A DNA stretch of 64,000 nt from Fusobacterium varium (GCA_021531615.1 JADYUE010000001.1:1-64000), one strand, 5' to 3'; shown: positions 51,022-60,560, counted from the stretch's first letter. Made by a program: numbers and translations. The notes: a model not told the origin generated them from the sequence alone.

Positions 51022-54000
51022 TTATTCTACAACTTTTCCATCTATATATTCATATTCTGATATAATCTCTTTATCAGCATTTCTATATTTAGCATTACCA
51101 TTTTTTAAACCATATTTATAGAAATACTCTTCCTCTTCTCCTGTAAAGTAAATATATCTTCCAGCTCCCTCTTTTACTCCATCTTCATAATTGTACTCCT
51201 CTATATCTCCATTTGAGTACATAAATTTAGCTGGTCCTTGTTTCTTATCATTTACATAAGTTATCTCTTCTATATCTCCATTTGAATATTCAATCTTAGC
51301 AAATCCTTGCTTTTTATCATTTACTAAATTATATTTTGCAACATCTCCAAACATATTTATATAAACTCCATTGTTACCTTCACCACTTATTGTATGACCT
51401 TTGTAGATCTCTTCACCATTTTTTCTTCCATTTATATAGCTATATTTTTCTACATTTCCATTTAAAAATTTAAATTTAGCAAATCCCTCTTTTATTCCAT
51501 TAGTATAACTATACTCCTCTATATTTCCACTAGCATAGTTCATTTGAGCAACTCCATTTTTTTCTCCATCAATATAGTAGTATTCCTCTATGTTACCATT
51601 AGCAAACTTCATTTTAGCTAGACCTTGTTTAACTCCCTCTTTATATCTATACTCTTCTATTTTTCTATCATTATAAATAAATCTAGCATCTCCACTTTTC
51701 TCATTATTAGTATAATTGTACTCTTCTATATTACCATTAGTATAGATAAACTTTCCTGTCCCCTTCTCTTTGTTACTATATTTTTCCACATTTCCATTTA
51801 TATAAGTATATGTAATATCTCCATCAATGTAATTTTCACCTTCATTGATCCCATAGTTATACTCTTTTTTATCTCCATTATAGTAAGTATATTTAGCTTT
51901 TCCGATTTTTAAACCTAAAGGTAAATGAGTTTCAACATTATCATTATCTACCTCAAAAACAACTGTATAGCTATACTCTTCAACATCTCCATTACAATAA
52001 ATATATTTTGCTCCCCCCTCTTGAGAGTTGTTAATAGTGTTTATAACATAGTGTTCTACATCTCCATTTGGATAGATACGTTTAACATCTTTATGAATTG
52101 CATTATTAGAAGTATATTGCTCTTTTGCTATTATTTCATTATCGCTATCTAAATATGTAGCTTTTATCTCTCCAACTACAACACCATTTTTATAGTTATA
52201 CTCCTCTATTTTTTTATCTACAATAAAATCACTAATTGGATAGATACGTCTAGCTGAACCATTTTTCACACCATTAATGTAATTATACTCTTCCTCTATA
52301 ATCTCACTATTTATCAATTCATTTTGACAATAGAATTTAGCATAACCATCTTTTATTCCATTTCTATAACTATATTCCTCTTTTGCTCCATTAGAATATA
52401 CAAAAATAGCAGGACCACTTTTAATCCCATCTCTATAATTAAATTCCTCTTTATTTCCATTAGCATAAGTATAAATAGCTGAGCCATTTTTTGCTCCATT
52501 CATATATGAAAATCTCTCTACATCTCCATTTCTATGGGTAAATATTGCAGCTCCATTTTTTACACCATGATTATATTGAAACTCTTCTACATCATTAAAA
52601 TAAGTTATATATTTTCCAGCACCATCTTGTCTACCATTAACATAGTTATACTCTTTAATATCCCCATTTGTATATTTTAATTTTGCTACTCCATGTTTCT
52701 TCCCATCTCTATAATTAAACTCCTCTACATCTCCATTTGCAAAGGTATATGTTGCTTCTCCCTCTTTTGCATTATCTTTATAATTATAAACTTCAATATC
52801 TCCATTTGTATGAATGTATTTTGCTGAACCATTTCTCTTTTTTCCAATATAGTTGCACTCTTCTATATCTCCATTTTCATAATGATAAGTAGTTGGTCCT
52901 TCTTTCATTTTATCTGCAATAAATTTTAAAATATTAAATTTTTCCTCTATATCTCCATTTATATAATTATACTCTTTTATCTTTCCTTCAGCTGTTACAA
53001 GTTGAGCTATTCCTTCTTTTTTACCATTTATATATGTTGAAGTTTCTACATCTCCATTTTTAAATATCATTTTAGCTAAACCATCTTTCTTTCCATTCAA
53101 ATAATTATATTCCTCTATATTACCTGATTTGAAAATAAATTTAGCTGAGCCATTTTTTAAATCATTTTTATAATTAACCTCTTCTATATTTCCATTTATA
53201 AAGAAGTTCTTTCCTATTCCCTCTTTTACTCCATCTACATATGAATACTCTTTTCTATCTCCAGTTGGATAAAAGAATTTAGCTGTTCCCTCTTTTTTAC
53301 TTCCATTTTTAGTATGTCCATAGCTATACTCTTCTCTCCATCCATTAGAATAAGTATATTTAGCTTCTCCTACTTTATCATTTCCATAAATACTAGTATC
53401 ATATGAATACTCTTCTACATCTCCATTTATGAAAATATGTTTAGTCAACCCTTTTTTCTCTCCATTAATATAAGAATATTTTTCTATACTTTTATCCTTT
53501 GAATCTGTATATTTAGCCAACCCTTCTTTCTTTCCATTTACGTAGTTATACTCTTCTATATTTCCGAAAGAATCTATTGTTTTAGCAGGACCACCTTTAA
53601 CTCCATTTACATATGAAAATTCCTCTACTATCTCATTTCCATCTATATTCTTTTTACTTTTAGCAAGTCCATGCTTTTCTCCATTAATATACTCAAATTC
53701 TTCTCTATAATCAAAAGAGTCAATAGTTGCTTTACCTTGTTTAACATTATCTATATATGTAAAACTTTCTATTATTTCATTTCCATCTAACTCTCTTTTT
53801 ATTTTGGCAGCTCCCTGTTTTTTCCCCTTTATATAACTGTACTCCTCTATATTTCCATTAAAATATTTACGGATAGCTCTTCCTTCTGGAAGATCATCTT
53901 TATATTCAAACTCAATTATATCTCCATCATTACGTATAAAAGTTGCTCTTCCTTGCTTCATACCATTATAATAATTGTATTTTAAAACTCCTTCAGAAAA

Positions 54001-54438
54001 AGTATATTCTGCTTCTCCATATTTAATATCATTTAAATATGAAAATTTCTCGTTACACTCTTTTCCTTCACTTTGAGCCAAACCATTTTTTTGTCCATTA
54101 ATATAGGTATAAGTTGCTTTATATATACCATTTTCTGTTGGATCAAGATAAGTTATTGTAGCTTTTCCCTCTCTTATTCCAGCTACATACTTAAACTCCT
54201 CTACATCTCCATTTGGATATGTACGTTTAGCCTCTCCATTCTTCTTTCCATCTTTTAAATAGAATTCCTCTTTTGATCCATCATCAAGATACTCTTTTTG
54301 AATTCCAGGCTTTTCATTAGATTTCTCCAATTTTGTTTCATTTACCTTTTCAGAATTTTGAGAGTCACACCCATAAAAAAGAGTACTTCCTGCTATTAAA
54401 ATCCCTATTACAGTTAAAATCTTACACCTATTTTTCAT
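51022..54438 (-). CDS. Giant lipoprotein of about 43 tandem 23-residue repeats (YwqK/MORN-like)
   Basis: The 1138-residue protein starts with a lipoprotein signal (MKNRCKILTVIGILIAG, then LFYGC with the lipid Cys at residue 24). A charged linker to about residue 48 leads into about 43 tandem units of 23 residues with the consensus NYxNGxKxGxAKxxYxNGDIEEY. A few units are longer through insertions (for example near units 19, 32 and 39). The pattern is that of MORN repeats and the YwqK antitoxin family. It is probably a long beta solenoid on the cell surface or in the periplasm. ATG 54438 (after GAGGGAAAG) is chosen over 54480 because the signal peptide begins there. No enzymatic domain is present. 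Confidence 0.85.
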   Translation of the reverse strand: MKNRCKILTVIGILIAGSTLFYGCDSQNSEKVNETKLEKSNEKPGIQKEYLDDGSKEEFYLKDGKKNGEAKRTYPNGDVEEFKYVAGIREGKATITYLDPTENGIYKATYTYINGQKNGLAQSEGKECNEKFSYLNDIKYGEAEYTFSEGVLKYNYYNGMKQGRATFIRNDGDIIEFEYKDDLPEGRAIRKYFNGNIEEYSYIKGKKQGAAKIKRELDGNEIIESFTYIDNVKQGKATIDSFDYREEFEYINGEKHGLAKSKKNIDGNEIVEEFSYVNGVKGGPAKTIDSFGNIEEYNYVNGKKEGLAKYTDSKDKSIEKYSYINGEKKGLTKHIFINGDVEEYSYDTSIYGNDKVGEAKYTYSNGWREEYSYGHTKNGSKKEGTAKFFYPTGDRKEYSYVDGVKEGIGKNFFINGNIEEVNYKNDLKNGSAKFIFKSGNIEEYNYLNGKKDGLAKMIFKNGDVETSTYINGKKEGIAQLVTAEGKIKEYNYINGDIEEKFNILKFIADKMKEGPTTYHYENGDIEECNYIGKKRNGSAKYIHTNGDIEVYNYKDNAKEGEATYTFANGDVEEFNYRDGKKHGVAKLKYTNGDIKEYNYVNGRQDGAGKYITYFNDVEEFQYNHGVKNGAAIFTHRNGDVERFSYMNGAKNGSAIYTYANGNKEEFNYRDGIKSGPAIFVYSNGAKEEYSYRNGIKDGYAKFYCQNELINSEIIEEEYNYINGVKNGSARRIYPISDFIVDKKIEEYNYKNGVVVGEIKATYLDSDNEIIAKEQYTSNNAIHKDVKRIYPNGDVEHYVINTINNSQEGGAKYIYCNGDVEEYSYTVVFEVDNDNVETHLPLGLKIGKAKYTYYNGDKKEYNYGINEGENYIDGDITYTYINGNVEKYSNKEKGTGKFIYTNGNIEEYNYTNNEKSGDARFIYNDRKIEEYRYKEGVKQGLAKMKFANGNIEEYYYIDGEKNGVAQMNYASGNIEEYSYTNGIKEGFAKFKFLNGNVEKYSYINGRKNGEEIYKGHTISGEGNNGVYINMFGDVAKYNLVNDKKQGFAKIEYSNGDIEEITYVNDKKQGPAKFMYSNGDIEEYNYEDGVKEGAGRYIYFTGEEEEYFYKYGLKNGNAKYRNADKEIISEYEYIDGKVVE

Positions 54439-54544
54439 ACTTTCCCTCTTCCCCTTGTTTTTTCTTAAATTATACCACAAAAAAAATTTTTATATAAATG
54501 AAAAATAATGAGTTTTATCCCTATTTTTTTATATGATAGATTAC

Positions 54545-54591
54545 AATAAAAAAAGAGCATTGAACTTGTTTTAAACAATTTTCAATACTCT
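54545..54591 (-). terminator. Terminator after the MATE transporter gene
   Basis: AGAGCATTGAA (54554-54564) pairs with TTCAATACTCT (54581-54591) with one mismatch, and TTGTTT/AAACAA extends it inward. On the minus strand a T-run of about seven follows. It lies 14 bases past the MATE stop. Confidence 0.75.
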
Positions 54592-54604
54592 CTAATCAAA
54601 ATAT

Positions 54605-55930
54605 TTATCTTCTCTTTCCACACTGTTTAAGAATGCTCTTAAAATTCAAAGCAAATGTTATTGATGCTACAACAACAGAAGTTATATCTGCCATAGGCTC
54701 TGCATAGTAAATACCCTTTACCCCCATAAATCTAGGTAAGATTATTGCCAAAGGAACAAGTAGTATAACTTTTCTTAAAAGAGCAATGAAAATTGAGAAT
54801 TTTGCTTGCCCCATAGCTAAGAAAGTTACTTGTATAGATTGTTGAATTCCAAAGATACACATTCCCAAAGTAAATATTGGCATCATTCTTGAGGTAAGTT
54901 CCACTAACTCCTCTGATTCTGTAAACATCTTCACATAGAAACTTGGAAACAACACTGCTATTCCACCCATAAACATTGTTGCTATTAAGCAAACTACCAA
55001 CAATGTTTTAAAAGTTTTAACAACCCTCTCTCTATTTCCAGCCCCAAAATTATAACTAATAATTGGTTGTACCCCTTGTGCTATCCCTGAAACAGGAACA
55101 AATATCAGCTGCAATACACTTGTTAAAATAGACATAGATCCAACATATAGATCGCCACCATACTTTTGTAATCCTGAGTTAAGAGTCAATAAAACTAAAC
55201 TCTCTGTACTTTGCATTATAAATGGAGAACAACCTAAAGAACCTATCTTTTTTACAAATTGCATATCAAGTTTTAGATTTTCTCTCTTTATTTTTAAGCT
55301 ACTCTTCTTTGAAATTAAAAAATTAACTACCCATATAGCACTAAAAGCTTGAGATATAATTGTAGCTAAGGCAGCTCCTTTAACTCCCATATTCATAACA
55401 AATATAAAGATAGGATCTAAAATAATATTTGTAACTGCTCCAATTAAAACTGAAAACATTGCTATCTTTGCATTTCCCTGTCCACTAATAAAAGTATTTA
55501 GCCCTAGAGATAACATTACAAAGATAGTTCCACAAAGATAAAGCCCAATATAATCTTGAGCAAAACCTATAACATTATCACTAGCTCCAAAAGCATAAAG
55601 TAGTGGTGTTTTTAATATTTGAAATATTAAAGTTAAAGATATAGAAAACACAAGTAAAAGTGCTGTACTACTCCCTAAAACTTTTTCTGCTTTCTCTTGA
55701 TCCTTTGCTCCTAATAGAATAGATGCCAATGGTGCTCCCCCTTGTCCAGCAAAAGCACTAAAAGCTGATACTACCATAATTATAGGAAATGTAACTCCCA
55801 CTCCAGTAAGTGCCAAAGATCCTATATCTTTTATGTGCCCAATATATATTCTATCAACAATGTTGTAGAGTACATTTATTAATTGAGCTAAAACTGAGGG
55901 GATTGCCATTGTAAAAAATAGTTTTCTCAA
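54605..55930 (-). CDS. MATE-family multidrug/Na+ efflux transporter
   Basis: The 441-residue (or longer) protein has 12 membrane helices and the MATE phrases AQLINVLYNIVDRIYIGHI (about residues 15-33), GQGGAPLASILLGA, SGQGNAKIAMFSVLIGAVTNIILDPIFIF and GIAQGVQPIISYNFGAG. It exports drugs or metabolites in exchange for Na+ or H+. The only standard start is TTG at 55930. The 14 codons upstream keep the family N-terminus (KLGKEPLRKL) and reach back to a CTG at 55972 preceded by AGAGAGGG, with a stop just beyond. Translation may therefore begin at that CTG, adding 14 residues. Confidence 0.88.
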   Translation of the reverse strand: MRKLFFTMAIPSVLAQLINVLYNIVDRIYIGHIKDIGSLALTGVGVTFPIIMVVSAFSAFAGQGGAPLASILLGAKDQEKAEKVLGSSTALLLVFSISLTLIFQILKTPLLYAFGASDNVIGFAQDYIGLYLCGTIFVMLSLGLNTFISGQGNAKIAMFSVLIGAVTNIILDPIFIFVMNMGVKGAALATIISQAFSAIWVVNFLISKKSSLKIKRENLKLDMQFVKKIGSLGCSPFIMQSTESLVLLTLNSGLQKYGGDLYVGSMSILTSVLQLIFVPVSGIAQGVQPIISYNFGAGNRERVVKTFKTLLVVCLIATMFMGGIAVLFPSFYVKMFTESEELVELTSRMMPIFTLGMCIFGIQQSIQVTFLAMGQAKFSIFIALLRKVILLVPLAIILPRFMGVKGIYYAEPMADITSVVVASITFALNFKSILKQCGKRR

Positions 55931-56060
55931 TGGCTCTTTCCCTAGTTTTTCTGATTGTTGATTTTCTGCCAGTTTTTCCCTCTCTTTTCAATTTTTCTTT
56001 CAATTATATCATATTTTTAGAGGGAAAAATCAGTTAACTAACACTTTTTTATTAAAAATA

Positions 56061-57200
56061 CTAAATTGTTTTTTTATTTGAGTCAACTTCGATTTCAAAT
56101 TGTTGACTTAAAGTTGTAACTAAACTTGTCTTTGTTATAAGTCCTTTTAATATTCCATTGCTATCAATTACAGGTAGGCTCGAAAGATTTTTCTCATTTA
56201 CATCTTTAAGTATATCAACTATTGATTTATCAGGATAAGTAACTGCTCTAGGTTGTTCCATTATCTCTTTTACACTTTTATAGTGATCTTTCTCTTTTTG
56301 AATCATCTTTCCTGTGATAATACCATTGAATTTTCTCTTTCTATCAACTACAAGAAGTGTATCAACTCTCTCATATCTCATCTTCTTAATACATTTTAAA
56401 AGAGAGATTTCCTGAGAGCAAGTAATAGGATTTTCTATCATAATATCCTTTACCTTTATATATTCAGGGGATGACCAAATTCTATTTTTACCAACAAAAT
56501 CACTTACAAACTCATTGGCAGGATTTTTAAGTATTGTCTCTGGGTCATCATATTGAATTATTCTACCTTTTCCCATTATACATATCTTATCAGCTATTTT
56601 TATTGCCTCATCCATATCATGAGTTACAAAAATAATTGTCTTTTTAAATTGTGTTTGAATATTTAAAAGTTCATCTTGAAGTTGTGAACGAGTTATTGGG
56701 TCAAGAGCTGAAAATGGCTCATCCATAAGAATAATATCTGGATTTGTAATCAATGCTCTTGCTATTCCTACCCTCTGTTGTTGCCCTCCAGAGAGTTCTG
56801 CTGGATATCTCTTAGCAAACTTTTCATAATCAAGCCCCACCATCTCCATTAACTCTCTTGTCTTTTCTTCAATCTCTTTAGAGCTCATCTTTTGCATTTT
56901 AGCAACGATCTCTATATTCTCTTTAATTGTCATATGTGGAAAAAGTCCAGTCTGTTGAATAACATATCCGATATTTCTTCTCAACTCTATCACATTTTTA
57001 TTTGAAATATCCTCACCATTTATAAGAACCTGCCCTGATGTTGGCTTTATAAGCCTATTTATCATCTTAACTGTTGTTGTTTTTCCACAACCACTAGGTC
57101 CTACAAATACAATTATATTCCCTTTTTCAAGTTTTAAATTTATATCATATAGAACTATATTATTTTTAAATATCTTATTTATTCCTTTAAACTCTATCAT
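56061..57200 (-). CDS. opuCA: Osmolyte ABC transporter ATP-binding protein with CBS domains (OpuCA-like)
   Basis: The 379-residue ATPase has Walker A GPSGCGKT (residues 34-41), signature LSGGQQQRVGIARAL (about 135-149), Walker B IILMDEPFSALDP and the switch His in VTHDMDEA. Two CBS domains fill residues 250-370. This is the QAT subgroup (OpuCA/OpuAA), which energises glycine-betaine, carnitine or choline uptake; CBS pairs in such proteins can sense ionic strength or c-di-AMP. It follows the permease gene by 9 bases and lies under the c-di-AMP riboswitch. Confidence 0.93.
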   Translation of the reverse strand: MIEFKGINKIFKNNIVLYDINLKLEKGNIIVFVGPSGCGKTTTVKMINRLIKPTSGQVLINGEDISNKNVIELRRNIGYVIQQTGLFPHMTIKENIEIVAKMQKMSSKEIEEKTRELMEMVGLDYEKFAKRYPAELSGGQQQRVGIARALITNPDIILMDEPFSALDPITRSQLQDELLNIQTQFKKTIIFVTHDMDEAIKIADKICIMGKGRIIQYDDPETILKNPANEFVSDFVGKNRIWSSPEYIKVKDIMIENPITCSQEISLLKCIKKMRYERVDTLLVVDRKRKFNGIITGKMIQKEKDHYKSVKEIMEQPRAVTYPDKSIVDILKDVNEKNLSSLPVIDSNGILKGLITKTSLVTTLSQQFEIEVDSNKKTI

Positions 57201-57209
57201 TTTAACCTC

Positions 57210-58793
57210 CTATTTTTCTAAGCTAATTAAACCTTGCTCAACTAAAAATTTCTTTGCTACATCTTTAGGATCTTTCTTTAACACATCAACTTGGTAATTA
57301 AGTTCACGCATTACTTCATCTGTCATAATATCTTTTAAAGAATCAGTTATTCCTGAAAGTTCTGGATATTTTTCAAGAGTTTCTACTTTTGCAACAGGCA
57401 CTGCATGATAAGGTAAGAAAAATTCCTTGTCATCTTCTAAAATTGTAAGGTCATAAGTTTTAATTAATCCATCTGTTGAAAAGGCATCAATTACATCACT
57501 TTCCTTTGCAACTAAAGCTTGATAACGAGGTGCTCCATCTATTGAAATAACATCTTTAAATTTAAGCCCCTCATATCTACCTTGCAATCCTGAAAGTCCG
57601 TCATGCTTATTTGCAAACTCCAATGTAGGAGAGATAATCATATTTTTACTAACTTTTTTCAAATCACTTATTGTTTTTAAATTATATTTTTCTGCTGTAT
57701 CCTTTCTTACTGCAAGTCTATAAGTGTTATTAAATGCCCATTCCTCTCCAACATTTACACCAAACTTTTCCTTTATCTCCTTTTGAGAGATTTCAAATAC
57801 CTCCCTTGAAGTTACTTGAGATTCAAGAGGATTATGTTTAAGCATATCTGAATAAAGAGTTCCTGTATACTCCATATAGATATCAACTTCTCCAGCTTTT
57901 AAAGCTCCAAAAGCAACTTGTGTTCCTCCAAGAGCTAGTTTTCTTTCAACCTTATAATCTGTTTTCTCCTCAATTAGATCTGCTAAGATATTTCCTATAA
58001 TCTCTTGTTCTGTATAGTCTTTACTTGCTACAACTATGGTTTTGTTATTTGTTGTAAACTTGCTAATTCCTGCATTTATAAAAGTATATAGTGTAAGAAT
58101 TAAAACTGTTGCCATAACACCTTTTTGAAATAGACGCCCTTTTTTACTGCTTTTATTCTTTAGATTTATTCCTTCAGGAACAACTGCTTTTTCAATAATA
58201 GATGCTAGCAAATCAATAAACAGTGCTAATAAACAAGCTGGAATTGCCCCTGCCAATATTTGAAAATTATTTGCTGTTCTTATTCCTGAGAAAACAAGGT
58301 AACCTAAACCTCCTGCTCCAATAAATGCTGCCATTGTCATAAGTCCAACTGCTGTAACTGCTGATATTCTCACTCCTGCCATTATTACAGGAAGTGCCAT
58401 AGGAATCTGTACTTTAAATAAAATTTGAAATTTTGTCATTCCTATTCCCTCTGCTGCCTCTATAACTTGTGGATTTATTCCTGAAATACTTGTAAATGTA
58501 TTTTTTATTATTGGGAGTAGAGAGTATAGAACTACCATAAATACAGATGGAATTACTCCTATTCCTAAAAATGGTATCAAGAATCCTAAAAGAGCCATAC
58601 TTGGCACAGCTTGAATAACATTTGCCAGTATCATTATAGGTTTATTTACCTTTGAAAAATGACTGATTAATATTCCTAAAGGTACTCCTATTAATATTGC
58701 TAAACTTACTGAAAGAATTGTCAAATTCACATGTTCAACAAGAAGTGTCAATATCTGCTCTCTGTTTGCTATTAAATAATTTAAAAAATTCAT
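57210..58793 (-). CDS. Osmolyte ABC transporter permease fused to substrate-binding protein (OpuCB/OpuCC type)
   Basis: The 527-residue protein joins a BPD-type permease (about residues 1-215; EAAEGIGMTKFQILFKVQIPMALPVIMAG is the coupling motif, AFIGAGGLGYLVFSG follows) to a membrane helix (about 225-245). An OpuAC-like binding domain follows (about 250-527; VASKDYTEQEIIGNILADLIE, LGGTQVAFGALKAGEVDIYMEYTGT). Fusions of this kind take up quaternary-amine osmolytes; the exact ligand cannot be read. AGGAGGCAA precedes the start. It is the first gene after the riboswitch. Confidence 0.93.
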   Translation of the reverse strand: MNFLNYLIANREQILTLLVEHVNLTILSVSLAILIGVPLGILISHFSKVNKPIMILANVIQAVPSMALLGFLIPFLGIGVIPSVFMVVLYSLLPIIKNTFTSISGINPQVIEAAEGIGMTKFQILFKVQIPMALPVIMAGVRISAVTAVGLMTMAAFIGAGGLGYLVFSGIRTANNFQILAGAIPACLLALFIDLLASIIEKAVVPEGINLKNKSSKKGRLFQKGVMATVLILTLYTFINAGISKFTTNNKTIVVASKDYTEQEIIGNILADLIEEKTDYKVERKLALGGTQVAFGALKAGEVDIYMEYTGTLYSDMLKHNPLESQVTSREVFEISQKEIKEKFGVNVGEEWAFNNTYRLAVRKDTAEKYNLKTISDLKKVSKNMIISPTLEFANKHDGLSGLQGRYEGLKFKDVISIDGAPRYQALVAKESDVIDAFSTDGLIKTYDLTILEDDKEFFLPYHAVPVAKVETLEKYPELSGITDSLKDIMTDEVMRELNYQVDVLKKDPKDVAKKFLVEQGLISLEK

Positions 58794-58830
58794 ACATTTG
58801 CCTCCTTTTATTTTTCCCTATTTTTGGGTA

Positions 58831-58860
58831 TAAAAAAAACACCATGAAAAGTCATGATGT
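58831..58860 (-). terminator. Riboswitch-controlled terminator before the osmolyte transporter
   Basis: On the minus strand ACATCATGA (58860-58852) pairs with TCATGGTGT (58847-58839), loop CTTT, followed by a run of seven T or more. It lies 36 bases after the aptamer and 38 before the permease start, the expected place for an expression platform. Confidence 0.88.
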
Positions 58861-58896
58861 CTATTAATCAAAAATTACAAAAAATATAAAAACATG

Positions 58897-59025
58897 GCTT
58901 CTCAATCAACGCTGACGAGGTTAGCTGACGGGCTCGGACTGAAAGAGTTGTCCTATTCTCAAATGAGAAATACGCCCCAAAAGGTGGGTCCCCCGCTTTA
59001 TTTTTAAAATAAATTAAGCGATTTC
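58897..59025 (-). promoter_or_regulatory. Cyclic-di-AMP riboswitch (ydaO/yuaA class)
   Basis: Read on the minus strand, the leader has the conserved ydaO landmarks in order: AATCGCTTAA (5' side), AAGCGGGGGACCCA, GGGGCGTATTTCTC, AGGACAACTC, CCGAGCCCGTCAGCTAACC, TCGTCAGCGTTGATTGAGAAGCC. The closing stem ATCGCT/AGCGTT brings the ends together. This class binds two c-di-AMP molecules and usually switches genes off when the ligand is high. Control of an osmolyte importer agrees with the known c-di-AMP role in turgor. The terminator at 58831-58860 is the probable output. Confidence 0.92.
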
Positions 59026-59038
59026 GTATTTTTTGAAA

Positions 59039-59067
59039 ATTATAACACTAATATTTCAAAAAAGCAA
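59039..59067 (-). promoter_or_regulatory. Promoter of the osmolyte transporter operon
   Basis: On the minus strand TTGCTT (59067-59062) and TATAAT (59044-59039) are spaced 17 bases, and a TGn extension precedes the -10. The start point, about 59032, is just ahead of the riboswitch. The 59068-59141 remainder is AT-rich, with no other feature seen. Confidence 0.7.
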
Positions 59068-59141
59068 ATTTATTTTTATTTTTTACATTTTCTTAACATA
59101 TATTGTTTATCTTTCATTTTTTAATTATCATTCTTTTTACT

Positions 59142-59966
59142 TTATAAAAATAGCTCAGGCTCTCTTCTAATTTTTCCATACTCATCTTCAAGCTCATGTT
59201 GATGATATAAATAATTTTCATCATCATAATATTTAGCTCCAGTTGGGCATCTTTTTACACATGCACAGCACTTCATACAAATTCCAAAAACATCACTTGG
59301 GTCATCAACATTTATTGAGCCTAAAGGGCAAATTGCAATACATAATCCACATCTATCACAAAGATTCATATCTGTTTTTGGTTTAACTTTTCTAATATCT
59401 ATGGGGTTACCCTTTGAATCTCTTGGTTGATAATAAAAACGAAGTGGAGTTTCTCCTTTTACTTCAACTAATTTTTCTGGATCAAAATCCTTTTCTATAA
59501 TTTTTTCAACTATCTGCTCAGCAAAATTAGAGGCAATCTCCATATCTTTAATATCTGGTCTCCCAGCTCCCAATATTTTTGAAAATGAATGTTCCCCTAT
59601 AAAAGCTCCCCCTGCAATTGGTTTCATATTTTTATCTTTTAAAATATCTCTAAGTTCTATTAGAGCATCATCAAAATTTCTATTTCCATATAGAACCACT
59701 GGTACAGCTAAAGCTCCATTTCCCTTTAAAATGCCTAAATATTTTAAAAGCAAATTAGGAACTCTTCCTGCTATAACTGGTGTACCAAAAACTACTAATT
59801 CTTCTTCTGTAAAACTTTTTTCTATCTCTCTTGTTTTTGGCAAACTAAAATTGTAACTTTCATACTCCACTCCTAATTTTTCAGCAATCTTTTTACCTAT
59901 ATGTGTTACAATTTTTTCTGTTGTCCCTGTTCCTGTAAAATACATACCCCAAATCTTTTTTATCAT
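59142..59966 (-). CDS. EFR1-family ferredoxin-flavodoxin protein
   Basis: The 274-residue protein joins a flavodoxin-like domain (about residues 1-165; GMYFTGTGTTEKIV is the FMN phosphate loop, VVFGTPVIAGRVP follows) to two ferredoxin-type [4Fe-4S] motifs, CDRCGLCIAICPLG (about 210-223) and CMKCCACVKRCPTG (about 238-251). The EFR1 family occurs in anaerobes and is a predicted electron carrier or small oxidoreductase; partners are unknown. The start follows AAGGAGAGC. It lies 15 bases after the HD gene and is probably co-transcribed with it. Confidence 0.9.
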   Translation of the reverse strand: MIKKIWGMYFTGTGTTEKIVTHIGKKIAEKLGVEYESYNFSLPKTREIEKSFTEEELVVFGTPVIAGRVPNLLLKYLGILKGNGALAVPVVLYGNRNFDDALIELRDILKDKNMKPIAGGAFIGEHSFSKILGAGRPDIKDMEIASNFAEQIVEKIIEKDFDPEKLVEVKGETPLRFYYQPRDSKGNPIDIRKVKPKTDMNLCDRCGLCIAICPLGSINVDDPSDVFGICMKCCACVKRCPTGAKYYDDENYLYHQHELEDEYGKIRREPELFL

Positions 59967-59981
59967 ATGCTCTCCTTATCT

Positions 59982-60560
59982 TTATTTTTTTAAATCCTCT
60001 TCTCCCTTTGAAATCTTTTCAATAGTATCTTTTCTAATCTCCTCTCTTAATGCAGACATATACTCTGAAAAAGTTACTCTATCATTTGCATAAGTTAGAT
60101 TTAGATCAAATTCATTTTCAGACCATGTTGAAATATCTGAAAAATTATGTTGTATTACAGCTTCTAAACTATCAATCGCCTTATAGATTTTAGCCTCTAA
60201 AGTTTTTCTCTCTTTCATCTCCTTGTATAAACTTAACATCTCATCTCTAGTATTTTTAGGTAGAGATTCAACCCAATTATTGAGAAGATTTTCCTCTGAA
60301 ACCTCATGATCTTTTGTTTTTAAAAAAGTTGGAATATCTCCAGTAAAACACTCACCTAAATCATGTATAATACACATTTGAATTACCTTATTAATATCTG
60401 CCTCAGGAAACTCATTTTTCATAAAAAATGCCATTAAAGTCATTTGCCAACTATGTTCAGCAACACTTTCATGTCTCCCCTTTGATGTATAACAATGTCT
60501 TGTTGTATCTTTTAATCTCTCTGCTATGGTCAATGCTTGTAATAGTTCTCTTGGACTCAT
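59982..60560 (-). CDS. HD-domain phosphohydrolase (YfbR-like)
   Basis: The 192-residue protein has the HD metal motif set: CYTSKGRHESVAEHSWQMTLMA (His residues at about 22-37), IIHDLGECFTGDIP (HD pair, about 68-81) and YKAIDSLEAVIQHN (last Asp, about 139). It resembles YfbR/YGK1-type nucleotidases that dephosphorylate deoxynucleoside monophosphates. A TATAAT on the minus strand (60595-60600) lies about 35 bases before the start. Confidence 0.87.
   Translation of the reverse strand: MSPRELLQALTIAERLKDTTRHCYTSKGRHESVAEHSWQMTLMAFFMKNEFPEADINKVIQMCIIHDLGECFTGDIPTFLKTKDHEVSEENLLNNWVESLPKNTRDEMLSLYKEMKERKTLEAKIYKAIDSLEAVIQHNFSDISTWSENEFDLNLTYANDRVTFSEYMSALREEIRKDTIEKISKGEEDLKK

Noticed and set aside
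51625-54258. Plus-strand Ile/Ser-rich ORFs opposite the giant repeat lipoprotein
   Set aside because: They mirror the repeated codons of the lipoprotein gene and lack ribosome sites.
51022-54438. Repetitive DNA array such as a CRISPR
   Set aside because: The 69-base periodicity is that of a coding 23-residue protein repeat; the DNA units diverge and no spacer pattern exists. No CRISPR array is seen in the window.
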